Assembly: GCF_024172165.1 (NCBI RefSeq)
Contig: NZ_JAMZEB010000002.1
Span: forward strand, 10,080,501-10,144,500
Source of the DNA: Nonomuraea thailandensis
GTDB taxonomy: Bacteria; Actinomycetota; Actinomycetes; Streptosporangiales; Streptosporangiaceae
Direction of reading: 5' to 3'
Length of the DNA: 64,000 bases
The notes under the pieces are model-generated. The model saw only the letters and a program-made list of their open reading frames with translations, was not told where the DNA came from and made no database searches. Shown one piece after another: positions 43,205 through 50,481 of the stretch. A program made the translations under genes and the position numbers. How positions within the stretch are numbered: the first letter of the stretch is position 1; the number at the start of each line of letters is the position of its first letter.

Positions 43205-43600
43205 ATGTCCGTCACCCTCACCGTCCAGGACCAGCTCACCCTCCGCATCGCCGGCTGGGGCGCCGTCTCCCTCATGTCCGCCGCCGGCTCCGCCGGCTCC
43301 GCCCACAAGGCCGCCACCCACGGCTCCATCGCCCTCACCTCCGCCACCGGCCTCACCGGACACGTCCTGGCCAAAGCCCCCAAGGGCATCAAGCACGGCA
43401 AGACCGTCGCCTCCCTCGCCGACCAGGTCCTGCCCGCCCTGACCCAGTCCATCGACCTGCTCAAGCAGCAGGCCCCCGACGAGGCCGACAACTTCCGCCG
43501 CACCGTCCTCACCGCCGTCCAAGCCGCCCAGCAGGGCCAGACCAGCCCCACCACCACCGAAATGGCCCGCAAGATCACCGAAGCCCTCGACGCTGCCTGA
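43205..43600 (+). CDS. Small hypothetical protein
   Basis: Protein of 131 aa beginning MSVTLTVQDQLTLRIAGWGAVSLMSAAG, rich in Ala/Ser/Thr and basic residues, mostly helical (LADQVLPALTQSIDLLKQQAPDEADNFRRTVL). No signal peptide; the hydrophobic patches are too short for membrane helices. I do not recognise the family. The ATG at 43205 has AAGGAG 9 nt upstream; the codon bias is extreme (almost all C-ending), suggesting good expression. A terminator-like hairpin follows 23 nt after the stop. Confidence 0.72.
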   Translation: MSVTLTVQDQLTLRIAGWGAVSLMSAAGSAGSAHKAATHGSIALTSATGLTGHVLAKAPKGIKHGKTVASLADQVLPALTQSIDLLKQQAPDEADNFRRTVLTAVQAAQQGQTSPTTTEMARKITEALDAA

Positions 43601-43622
43601 CCACCATGCCAGGCCCACACAG

Positions 43623-43649
43623 CACGGGGGCCCCACCCGGACCCCCGTG
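43623..43649 (+). terminator. Hairpin terminator
   Basis: CACGGGGG (43623-43630) and CCCCCGTG (43642-43649) form an 8-bp perfect stem with an 11-nt loop just after the small hypothetical gene. Confidence 0.6.
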
Positions 43650-43739
43650 ACACGGGTCGGCATGCCACTCTGACGACGAACACCGGGGTGGCTGAAGCAT
43701 CGGACATGACCTCGGCAGCTCCCGTGACACGTGGGCGCC

Positions 43740-44267
43740 ATGCGAGAGACAGTCGCCGCAGGACTTCTCCTCCTGCTCCCCCTGACCACCCCGCATCCCG
43801 CCCACGCCACGGTCGCCGACGTCTACCCCGACTACCCGACCCTCGCCAAGACGGAGGTCGAGGGCCAGGACTACCTGCGTCTGCAACGCGTGCCGAAGGG
43901 CGCCGCCGTCGCGCACATCGCCGTCCACGGCGGCGCGATCGAGCCGCCGACCACCCAGCTCGCCGACCACGCGGCGGGCAGGACGTACGCCTTCTACTCC
44001 TTCGTCGGCATCAAGCCCGACGGCAACAGCCGGCTGCACATCACCTCGACCAACTTCGACGAGCCGCGCGCGCTCAAGCTGGTCGGCGCGGTCGACTACA
44101 CCGTCTCCTGGCACGCCGCCGCCGGCAGCACCGTGACCACCTATGTGGGCGGCCGGGACACCAAGCTGGCCGCCGAGGTGGCCGCCTCTCTGAGGGAGGC
44201 CGGGTTCGCGGTCGCCGAAACGGTCCCCGACAGGATCAACGGCACGAGCCCGCGCAACCTCGGCTGA
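43740..44267 (+). CDS. Secreted poly-gamma-glutamate hydrolase-like protein, C-terminally short
   Basis: Protein of 175 aa with a Sec signal peptide (MRETVAAGLLLLLPLTTPHPAHA). The mature part matches the phage/Bacillus-type PGA hydrolase family (DUF867-like): DVYPDYPTLAKTEVEGQDY, then HIAVHGGAIEPPTTQLADH with the His and Glu of the zinc site, YAFYSFVGIKPDGNSRLHITSTNFDEP, and VSWHAAAG with a further His. It ends at INGTSPRNLG, where family members normally continue with an N-x-x-G-x-G-x-Q-L-E-L segment. It therefore looks truncated and may be inactive or a diverged form. An in-frame GTG at 43731 is an alternative start. Confidence 0.75.
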   Translation: MRETVAAGLLLLLPLTTPHPAHATVADVYPDYPTLAKTEVEGQDYLRLQRVPKGAAVAHIAVHGGAIEPPTTQLADHAAGRTYAFYSFVGIKPDGNSRLHITSTNFDEPRALKLVGAVDYTVSWHAAAGSTVTTYVGGRDTKLAAEVAASLREAGFAVAETVPDRINGTSPRNLG

Positions 44268-44270
44268 GCG

Positions 44271-45467
44271 CTAGGGCTCCGGCACGACGACCGGACGCCC
44301 CGGCAGCCGTTCCTCGTGCCTGCCCAGCACCGCGAGGGCCAGGGTCACAGCAGCCGATCCGGCCGCCAGCACCGTCATCGCCGCCGCCGGGTACGTCAGC
44401 TGGGCCACCGCGCCCGCAAGAGCGGCGCAGCCGCCCTGCGTCGCGGACATGCCGACGAAGTGCAGGCCGAGGGCCTGGCCCGCGAGGTCGTCGGGAGTGC
44501 GGGACATCAGACGTTCCTGCAGGACCAGGCTCGCGCCGAAGCCGACCGAGGCGACGGTCACCGCCACGGCCGACAGCGCCACCCCCGGCTGCAGGACGAA
44601 GAACAGGTACGGCGTCGCCAGCAGCAGCCGCAGCGGCACCGCGAGACGGGGCCGCGACACGGGCGGCACCAGACGTCCCACCACCACGTCCCCCGCGAAC
44701 ATGCCCAGCGCCGCGCAGGCGAACAGCGTGCCGGCGGCCCCGGGGGCGTAGGAGACGTAGAGCGACTCGCAGCCCACCACCAGGCCGTTGGGAATCCACA
44801 GGCCCAGGTACGTCAGGCGGCGGGAGCGCGAGGACCACAGGAGTGCGTTGGTGCGCCAGGTCGCCGACACGGACGGGCGCCCGGAGGAGCGTGGCGGGCG
44901 AGCCGTGAGGCCCAGGCGGGTGGCCAGGGCCGACGTCACGTACAACGCCGTCGCCAGCAGCAGGCACGTCCCCGGCGTCAGCAGCGTCAGCAACGCGCCG
45001 CCCATCGCGAACCCGGCCACCTGCGTCAGGCCCCACACCATGTTGAACACCGATCGCCCCAGCACATAGCCGTCCTTCGGCAGGATCTCGGTCAGCAACC
45101 CTGAGCGCGCTCCCCCGCCCAGAGCCGCGATCAGGCCCTGCGCCAGGACGACCCCCAGGACCGCCGCGACCGGCAGGCCGGGCAGCGCCAGCACCGCCGT
45201 ACAGGCCGCGTAGGCGAGGGCGAGTCCGGAGAGGATCGCGCGCGGCGGCAGGCGGTCGGCGCCCGACAGCAGGAACGTGGCCCCCACGAGCTGCGCGAGC
45301 TGCGGGCCGAACATGCTCAACGCCGACAGCAGCGGGGAGCCGGTGGCCCGGAAGACCAGCGTGCCCAGGGCCAGGGCGCCGATCGTCTGGGCCGCGGCGA
45401 AGGCGGCGAAGGAGAGCAGGAACGGGGTGAACTCCGGGGTGTGGAGGAGAGCTCGGTAGCTGCGCAT
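44271..45467 (-). CDS. MFS transporter
   Basis: Major facilitator protein of 398 aa with about 12 hydrophobic segments and the loop between helices 2 and 3 shortened (SGADRLPPRAILSG in place of motif A). The sequence resembles actinobacterial MFS_3-like permeases near regulators, commonly drug exporters. The ATG at 45467 (MRSYRALLHTPEFTPF) is the family start; the frame is open upstream but only as Arg-rich, improbable protein. It is divergent from an ArsR-type regulator over 70 bp with a TTTCGC/GCGAAA dyad, so it is probably repressed by it. Confidence 0.9.
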   Translation of the reverse strand: MRSYRALLHTPEFTPFLLSFAAFAAAQTIGALALGTLVFRATGSPLLSALSMFGPQLAQLVGATFLLSGADRLPPRAILSGLALAYAACTAVLALPGLPVAAVLGVVLAQGLIAALGGGARSGLLTEILPKDGYVLGRSVFNMVWGLTQVAGFAMGGALLTLLTPGTCLLLATALYVTSALATRLGLTARPPRSSGRPSVSATWRTNALLWSSRSRRLTYLGLWIPNGLVVGCESLYVSYAPGAAGTLFACAALGMFAGDVVVGRLVPPVSRPRLAVPLRLLLATPYLFFVLQPGVALSAVAVTVASVGFGASLVLQERLMSRTPDDLAGQALGLHFVGMSATQGGCAALAGAVAQLTYPAAAMTVLAAGSAAVTLALAVLGRHEERLPGRPVVVPEP

Positions 45468-45507
45468 GCGTCGCAGTCTCCGAGTGGCCGGCAGGTCGTG
45501 TTTACTG

Positions 45508-45525
45508 TTTCGCCGACACGCGAAA
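45508..45525. promoter_or_regulatory. Operator dyad between the MFS gene and its regulator
   Basis: TTTCGC-N6-GCGAAA, a perfect 6-bp inverted repeat, 41 nt from the MFS start and 13 nt from the regulator start. A dimeric winged-helix protein bound here would block both divergent promoters. Confidence 0.6.
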
Positions 45526-45537
45526 GGTCGTACACGC

Positions 45538-46512
45538 ATGGGCTTGTGGCAGATCGACACCGACGCCCTCGCCCGCAGCCGGTTCGTGCTCTCGCCGTTC
45601 GCCGAGACGTTCGCGAGCCTGAAGCTGCTGCACATGGGGGCCGGCGCCCATCCGGGCGAGGAGGCCTGGCTGCGGGCGCACCTGCCCGGATACCGTGCCT
45701 ACCTCGCGGCCGACCCGGTGGCCGCGCTCCTCGTACGGGCGGCGCTCGGCAGGTCGTGGATCGCCGACTTCTTCTGCGCCACCTCGTGCGAGGGGGAGAG
45801 CTTCGAGCAGACCGTGGCCCGGGTGCGGGCGACCGGGCCGGCACAGGCGCGCGCCGACCTCCGCGTGTCCCTCGGGGGCCCGCTCCCCGCCGCCCTGGAG
45901 CGGGACGACCTGCCCGAGCGGGCGGGGGCGCTCCAGACGTACGTCTGGGAGGAGACCGTGCGGCCGTACTGGGAGCGCCGGCGGCGCGTCCTGGAGGCCG
46001 ACATGGTCGCGCGGACCGCGCGGGTGAGCCAGGGCGGCTGGGCGGCCGTGCTGGACTCGCTGCGGCCGGGAACGAGGTGGATCGGGGAGAGCCGGTTCCA
46101 GGTCAACCTGCACGCTGTCCCGCCGAGGGAGATCGCGGCCGGGGCCGAGCTGCTGTTCATGCCGGTGACGCCGAAGGCCGGGTGGGTGTCGTGGGAGGGG
46201 CGGGAGCGGTACGCCATCGTCTACCCGTGCCTCGGCGTGCTCGCCGAGCACCACGACCGGCGGCCCGTCCCGGCCGGGCTCGGGGCGCTCGTCGGGACGG
46301 CGCGCGCCGGGGTGCTGGTGTTGCTGAGCACGCCCATGAGCACGACCCAGCTCGTCGCCGTGACCGGTCATGGGCTCGGGTCGGTGGGAAGGCATCTGCG
46401 GGTGCTGCTGGACGCGGGGCTGGTGGAGCGGCGGCGGGCCGGGCGGTCGGTGCTGTACATGCGGACGGCGGCCGGGGACGTGCTCGTGGACGCCTCGGGC
46501 GCCGGCCGCTGA
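45538..46512 (+). CDS. ArsR-type regulator with N-terminal DUF5937 domain
   Basis: Protein of 324 aa: an N-terminal domain of about 240 residues of the DUF5937 kind (QIDTDALARSRFVLSPFAETFASLKLL, DFFCATSCEGESFEQ, RFQVNLHAVPP) and a C-terminal winged helix (VLVLLSTPMSTTQLVAVTGHGLGSVGRHLRVLLDAGLVERRRAGRSVLYMRT). Such proteins are common actinobacterial repressors of adjacent MFS genes. The ATG at 45538 (MGLWQIDTDALARS) follows AAAGG. Just after its stop begins the remnant of a sigma factor on the other strand. Confidence 0.9.
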   Translation: MGLWQIDTDALARSRFVLSPFAETFASLKLLHMGAGAHPGEEAWLRAHLPGYRAYLAADPVAALLVRAALGRSWIADFFCATSCEGESFEQTVARVRATGPAQARADLRVSLGGPLPAALERDDLPERAGALQTYVWEETVRPYWERRRRVLEADMVARTARVSQGGWAAVLDSLRPGTRWIGESRFQVNLHAVPPREIAAGAELLFMPVTPKAGWVSWEGRERYAIVYPCLGVLAEHHDRRPVPAGLGALVGTARAGVLVLLSTPMSTTQLVAVTGHGLGSVGRHLRVLLDAGLVERRRAGRSVLYMRTAAGDVLVDASGAGR

Positions 46513-46514
46513 CC

Positions 46515-46921
46515 CATTCAGCCGCGGCTGCATGACCGCCGCCGAGACCCGCTGCGCCACCCGCTCGTCATGGCTGGCGATCTCCCCGGCATCGGCGCTC
46601 CTGGCCGGCGCCCGGTACCTGCGCGCCTCGGCGCGATGATGGTCGGCGACCAGGTGGGAGGCGATGCCGTACAGCCAGGGGCGGGCGCTGGCGCTGGTGA
46701 GGTCGAAACGGTCCCGGCAGCGGGAAGGCGCGCAGGAAGGTCTCGGCGGCTAGGTCGTCCGCCGCCGACTCGCCCTGGCGCAGGTGGACGTAACGGTGGA
46801 TGGAGGCGAAATAGCGGTGGAAGACGGCGCCGAAGCGATCAGGGTCGCGCCGTGACGCCTCCATCACCTGCGCGTCGGTGTCCTCGCTGGGAGGCGCCGA
46901 GTCCTGAGGGGGAGCGGTCAT
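46515..46921 (-). pseudogene. Frameshifted, truncated ECF sigma factor
   Basis: The 5' part reads MTAPPQDSAPPSEDTDAQVM, then DPDRFGAVFHRYFASIHRYVHLRQG and ADDLAAETFLRAF, a good sigma region 2.1-2.4. Near 46722 the frame must change by one base to continue CRDRFDLTSASARPWLYGIASHLVADHHRAEARRY and IASHDERVAQRVSAAVMQPRLN, typical of ECF factors. Region 4, the promoter -35 reader, is missing: homology stops at about 46515, beside the regulator's stop codon. So this gene has both a frameshift and a 3' deletion and cannot make a working sigma factor. Confidence 0.85.
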
Positions 46922-47082
46922 GCATGCCGGCCTTTCAGGCTGTTACGTCGGAACACCCGTACTTCGGCGACCCCCCGATTCCTCTTCACGATCCATCGGC
47001 CGCCGAGCATATGTCGCGCCGGTCTGGTGAGGGCCGGGCTTTCCGGGGGCAGTGGGCGTAGATCAGCCACGAGGAGGAGCCG

Positions 47083-47250
47083 ATGGAGCCGTTCGGGAAC
47101 ACCGACTACGAGACCGAAGCTCGCAAGGCGCTGCAGAAGGGCGATGTGGCCACGGCGCAGGTATGGGCGAGCCTGCACCAGGCGCAGGTCCTCAGGCGGG
47201 GGTTGGAGAAGATCGAAGAGGCCGTGCACGCCATCGCGTTGAAGCCATGA
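47083..47250 (+). CDS. 55-aa helical hypothetical protein
   Basis: Short gene with a very good ribosome binding site (GAGGAGG, 6 nt before the ATG) and full actinobacterial codon bias. The product, beginning MEPFGNTDYETEARKALQKGD and ending VLRRGLEKIEEAVHAIALKP, is almost entirely helical and soluble, with a heptad-like pattern compatible with a small helical bundle. I know no function. It stands alone between the sigma pseudogene and the hydrolase-MerR pair. Confidence 0.75.
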   Translation: MEPFGNTDYETEARKALQKGDVATAQVWASLHQAQVLRRGLEKIEEAVHAIALKP

Positions 47251-47268
47251 CCTCGAGTCGTCGCAGCA

Positions 47269-47305
47269 AGGGGTTGGCCCTGACGCAGGGGCAACCCCTC
47301 AGCAT
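47269..47305 (+). promoter_or_regulatory. Candidate MerR operator/promoter
   Basis: Inverted repeat AGGGGTTGGCCCT (47269-47281) / AGGGGCAACCCCT (47287-47299), 12 of 13 pairs matched, centred 28 nt before the hydrolase ATG. TTGGCC (47274-47279) and CAGCAT (47300-47305) are separated by 20 bp, the long spacer typical of MerR-activated promoters, and would give a nearly leaderless mRNA. The same hairpin could instead terminate the 55-aa gene. Confidence 0.55.
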
Positions 47306-47311
47306 GGCGGT

Positions 47312-48127
47312 ATGACGACGAACGAAGCCGCCGGACGGCGCAGCGACACGGGCGACAGGACGCTGCGGCACCACACGATCCACCACGACGGCGTCACGAT
47401 CCCGGTGTCCCGAGGCGGCCGGGGCCGGCCGCTGGTCCTGTGCCCCGGGCTGAACTCCACCCAGGCCGACCTGCGCGAGCTGGCCGCGCTGCTGCGGCGC
47501 GACCACGACGTGGTGACCTTCGACCTCCGGGGCCACGGCCTCGCCTCGGCCGCCGAGCAGTACTCCTTCGAGGCGTTCCGCAGCGATCTCACCGCGGTGA
47601 TGACCGAGCTGGACGCGAAGCCCGTGCTGGTGGGCTACTCCCTGGGCGCGGACCTGGCCGTGCACCACGCCTGCGAGCATCCCGGCACCGTCGCGGAGCT
47701 CGTTCTCATCGACGGGGCGAACCCCGTGCCGGAGCCGTTCATCACCGAGGACGTCCTGCCGGTCTTCCGCGCCATGTGGGAGGACCTGGCGGCGCGGCAG
47801 GAGAGCCGGCGGGGCACCGCGCGTCAGGTGCTGCTCACCGGCCGGCAGATCCTCGACCTGAACCTGGAGATCGACGCGATCCGGTCCGAGATCCTCGACC
47901 GGTACAGGAAGATCGACCGGCCCATCCGCATGATCATGTCCACCTCGATGGCCGGCGACGGCGGCGAGCGGTTCAACCTCAACTGGCGGGCGGGTGTCGA
48001 GCGGCTCGTCCGCGAGCAGCCGCACATCGCCACGTCCTGGCTCGACGCCGACCACCAACTGGTCTTCACGCACGCCCCGCAGATCGCCCGGATCATCCGG
48101 GACGACGGCCGTGGGAGGCTGGCCTGA
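47312..48127 (+). CDS. Alpha/beta-hydrolase
   Basis: Cytosolic alpha/beta-hydrolase of 271 aa. The oxyanion region is PLVLCPGLNST, the nucleophile elbow is LVGYSLGADLAVHHA (G-x-S-x-G), and the likely catalytic His is in SWLDADHQLVFTHAP with an acid after IDRPIRMIMSTSM. It has no lid-specific signature, so the ester or amide substrate is unknown. The stop overlaps the MerR gene start (TGATG), so the enzyme is co-translated with its probable regulator; it may detoxify the compound the MerR protein senses. Confidence 0.88.
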   Translation: MTTNEAAGRRSDTGDRTLRHHTIHHDGVTIPVSRGGRGRPLVLCPGLNSTQADLRELAALLRRDHDVVTFDLRGHGLASAAEQYSFEAFRSDLTAVMTELDAKPVLVGYSLGADLAVHHACEHPGTVAELVLIDGANPVPEPFITEDVLPVFRAMWEDLAARQESRRGTARQVLLTGRQILDLNLEIDAIRSEILDRYRKIDRPIRMIMSTSMAGDGGERFNLNWRAGVERLVREQPHIATSWLDADHQLVFTHAPQIARIIRDDGRGRLA

Positions 48128-48918
48128 TGCTGACCATCGGCGAGCTGGCGTCGTACGCCGGAGTGACGGTGCGCGCGGTGCGGCACTATCACGCCAAGGG
48201 GCTGCTGCCGGAGCCGGAGCGGGACCACTTCGGCTACCGCAGATACGACGGCGGCGCGGTGGTCGAGCTGATCAGGATCCGGACGCTGGCCGAGGCCGGG
48301 GTCCCGCTGGCGCGGGTGCGGGAGCTGCTGCAGGCCGGCGAGGACGAGTTCGCCGCGGCGATCGCGGACATCGACAGGCGGCTGCGCGCGGAGATCCGGC
48401 AGCGGCAGCGGCACCGCGAACGCATCGCCCGGCTCGCCTCCGGTGACAGCCTGGTGCTGCCCCCTGAGGTGGTCGAGTACCTGGACCGGCTGCGGGCGCT
48501 CGGCGTCGACGAGCGGATCGTCCAGGCCGAACGCGACGGCTGGATCCCGCTGGCCGCGCACTCACCCGAGCGGGTCCCGGAGTGGATGGCGCGCAAGCGG
48601 GAGCAGCTCGCCGACCCGCGGCTCGTCGACTTCTACCGCACCCTCGGCCAGGCTCTCGACCGCTCCGACCACGACCCGCGGCTGGTCGGGCTGGCCGACG
48701 AGCTGGCCGCCTACCTCACGCGGATGGCGGAGGAGCGGGGTGAGGACTATGTCGACGACACCGATCTCGACTCGTCGCTCGCCAAGCTGATGGACACGCT
48801 GGCGTTCGACACCGTGCCACCGGCGCGCCGGCTGATCGAGCTGTTGAGGCAGCGTGGATGGACGGGGTGGAGCAAGCTCGAACGCGTGGCGGCCTCACGG
48901 GGTGCGGCTGATTCGTGA
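48127..48918 (+). CDS. MerR-family regulator
   Basis: Regulator of 263 aa. The N-terminal MerR winged helix is MLTIGELASYAGVTVRAVRHYHAKGLLPEPERDHFGYRRYDGGAVVELIRIRTLAEAGVPLARVRELL. A dimerisation helix follows (IADIDRRLRAEIRQRQRHRERIARLASGD), then a ~140-aa helical effector domain. No metal-binding Cys is seen, so it is a drug- or metabolite-responsive type. It overlaps the hydrolase stop by 1 nt and probably controls the pair through the dyad at 47269-47299. Confidence 0.92.
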   Translation: MLTIGELASYAGVTVRAVRHYHAKGLLPEPERDHFGYRRYDGGAVVELIRIRTLAEAGVPLARVRELLQAGEDEFAAAIADIDRRLRAEIRQRQRHRERIARLASGDSLVLPPEVVEYLDRLRALGVDERIVQAERDGWIPLAAHSPERVPEWMARKREQLADPRLVDFYRTLGQALDRSDHDPRLVGLADELAAYLTRMAEERGEDYVDDTDLDSSLAKLMDTLAFDTVPPARRLIELLRQRGWTGWSKLERVAASRGAADS

Positions 48919-48968
48919 AACTCGTCGTGGTTGGAGGTGGCGTTCACTGAGACACGCGAGCATGGGGC

Positions 48969-50375
48969 TCAGGCGAGAAACAAGCTGCTCGGCCCGTCAA
49001 AGGATTCATCGAGCCGGCCGAGCATGCGCAGGAAGCGGCGGCCGTGCGGATACAGGTTCTCCTTGGGAAGCCAGCCGGTGGCGCACCTGATGCCGGCCTC
49101 CAGGAGGTCTTGGCGGATGTGGCGGGCGAGCTTGCCGGCGACGGCTTGACCGTGACGGGTTCGGGTTATCTCGAACTCGGTGAATTTGCACATGTCAGGT
49201 GACGGTTGCCGGAGCTGGATCTCCACGGAGCCGAGCACTTCTCCGGCCGTCACTTCGCCCGGCGGCCGCTTCTGGTACGACCATCGGTGCAGATCCCAGA
49301 TACGGGGGTCATCGTGGGGCAGGGCCTCTCGCACCTGTATCGTCCCGCCGTCGTCCCCGACTACGGCGACGTACCGGACCCGGTTGTCGGAGCACGGCGT
49401 ATGCAGCATGTGGTGCCGTGAACAGAGCGGATCCCAGTGATAGGCGAACCAGATCAGCGAAGCGGCCAGGTCAGGATTGGCTCCGGCCCAGCGGTCATCG
49501 AAGAAGAACCACTGGTCGAAAAGGTCGCGGCCGTGGTTGATGAACATCTGGGCCAGATGTTCGCCCACCCGGATGACGGTACGTTCGCGGTGGCCTGTCT
49601 CGAGGAGACGCACTGCCGCGTCGTGGGAGGGAGGCGGGTGAGGCTGCTCTCCCGAATTCCACGAGTAGTCCGGCCACCGGTTACAGCGCTCCAAGGCGGG
49701 CCTGACGCCTTCCTCGCCAGGTGCGACCAGCACGGGCAGGACCTCCAGTTCGAGCGGCCACTCCTCGGTCGGAACGTCAAGATCACGTAGCGCCGCACCG
49801 AACTGCGGCAGCCGCACGCCGGGTAACGCATGAGTGGGATTCCAGCCGATGCAGTCACGCAGCGCCTTGAAGGTGAGCAGGACCGCGAACACGGTCCCTT
49901 CCCCTGATGGAGGGTGCTCAGCCAATTCGACGACTTGAAGCGGCGCCTTGAAGGTCGTCTTCTCAGGGCCGACATCGTCGGGCAGCGGCCCGTCGTGCAC
50001 GGCGAAGGACCACCGCTCGGGATGGGCCGCGACAGCGACGTCGTCCACGAGGTAATAGGCCACGTCATGGTCGAGACCGTTGGCGAGTACGCGCACGCTG
50101 TGCTCGTCAACGTTGCACTGATAGACCTCGGGGAGTCGCGTTCTGGCCAGGGTGCGCAGGTCCTGCATGGTCTCCGGGGCGGGGCCGCCCTCCGAGAAGA
50201 GCTGATCCAGCCCGTAGACGTTCGTGCCGAGCTCTTGGAGGAGCCAGTCGTACGCGTCCTGCGCGGAAGCCTCACTCCAGACACTGCGGACCCAGTCCAG
50301 CACCGTCGGCTCGGCCAGATGCCGGACCGACTTTCCTGCTGTCCCCTGATTCCAGGAGCGATAGATCACGTACAT
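48969..50375 (-). CDS. Large hypothetical protein
   Basis: Soluble protein of 468 aa that I cannot assign. It begins MYVIYRSWNQGTAGKSVRHLAE, has an acidic middle (NGLDHDVAYYLVDDVAVAAHPERW), a His/Tyr/Trp-rich core (WFFFDDRWAGANPDLAASLIWFAYHWDPLCSRHH with HTPCSDNRVRYV) and a basic helical end (GKLARHIRQDLLEAGIRCATGWLPKENLYPHGRRFLRMLG). The Cys/His residues near 320-345 could bind a metal. Third-position G/C is visibly lower than in neighbours (codons such as gtt, tca, gat recur), suggesting separate acquisition. It is a single gene, convergent with the MerR operon. Confidence 0.7.
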   Translation of the reverse strand: MYVIYRSWNQGTAGKSVRHLAEPTVLDWVRSVWSEASAQDAYDWLLQELGTNVYGLDQLFSEGGPAPETMQDLRTLARTRLPEVYQCNVDEHSVRVLANGLDHDVAYYLVDDVAVAAHPERWSFAVHDGPLPDDVGPEKTTFKAPLQVVELAEHPPSGEGTVFAVLLTFKALRDCIGWNPTHALPGVRLPQFGAALRDLDVPTEEWPLELEVLPVLVAPGEEGVRPALERCNRWPDYSWNSGEQPHPPPSHDAAVRLLETGHRERTVIRVGEHLAQMFINHGRDLFDQWFFFDDRWAGANPDLAASLIWFAYHWDPLCSRHHMLHTPCSDNRVRYVAVVGDDGGTIQVREALPHDDPRIWDLHRWSYQKRPPGEVTAGEVLGSVEIQLRQPSPDMCKFTEFEITRTRHGQAVAGKLARHIRQDLLEAGIRCATGWLPKENLYPHGRRFLRMLGRLDESFDGPSSLFLA

Positions 50376-50430
50376 GGGAACCGACGGTATCTCCGGCGAT
50401 CGAGGACAAGTACGCGACCATGCGCGTACC

Positions 50431-50475
50431 GAAGAGCGGACGGCCGGCCGGGGGTGCCGGCCGGCCGTTCTCTTC
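50431..50475 (-). terminator. Hairpin terminator of the S8 protease gene
   Basis: A 10-bp stem (ACGGCCGGCC at 50440-50449 with GGCCGGCCGT at 50459-50468), extended after a small internal loop by GAAGAG (50431-50436) with CTCTTC (50470-50475). It starts 7 nt after the protease stop codon. Confidence 0.8.
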
Positions 50476-50481
50476 AGGTGG

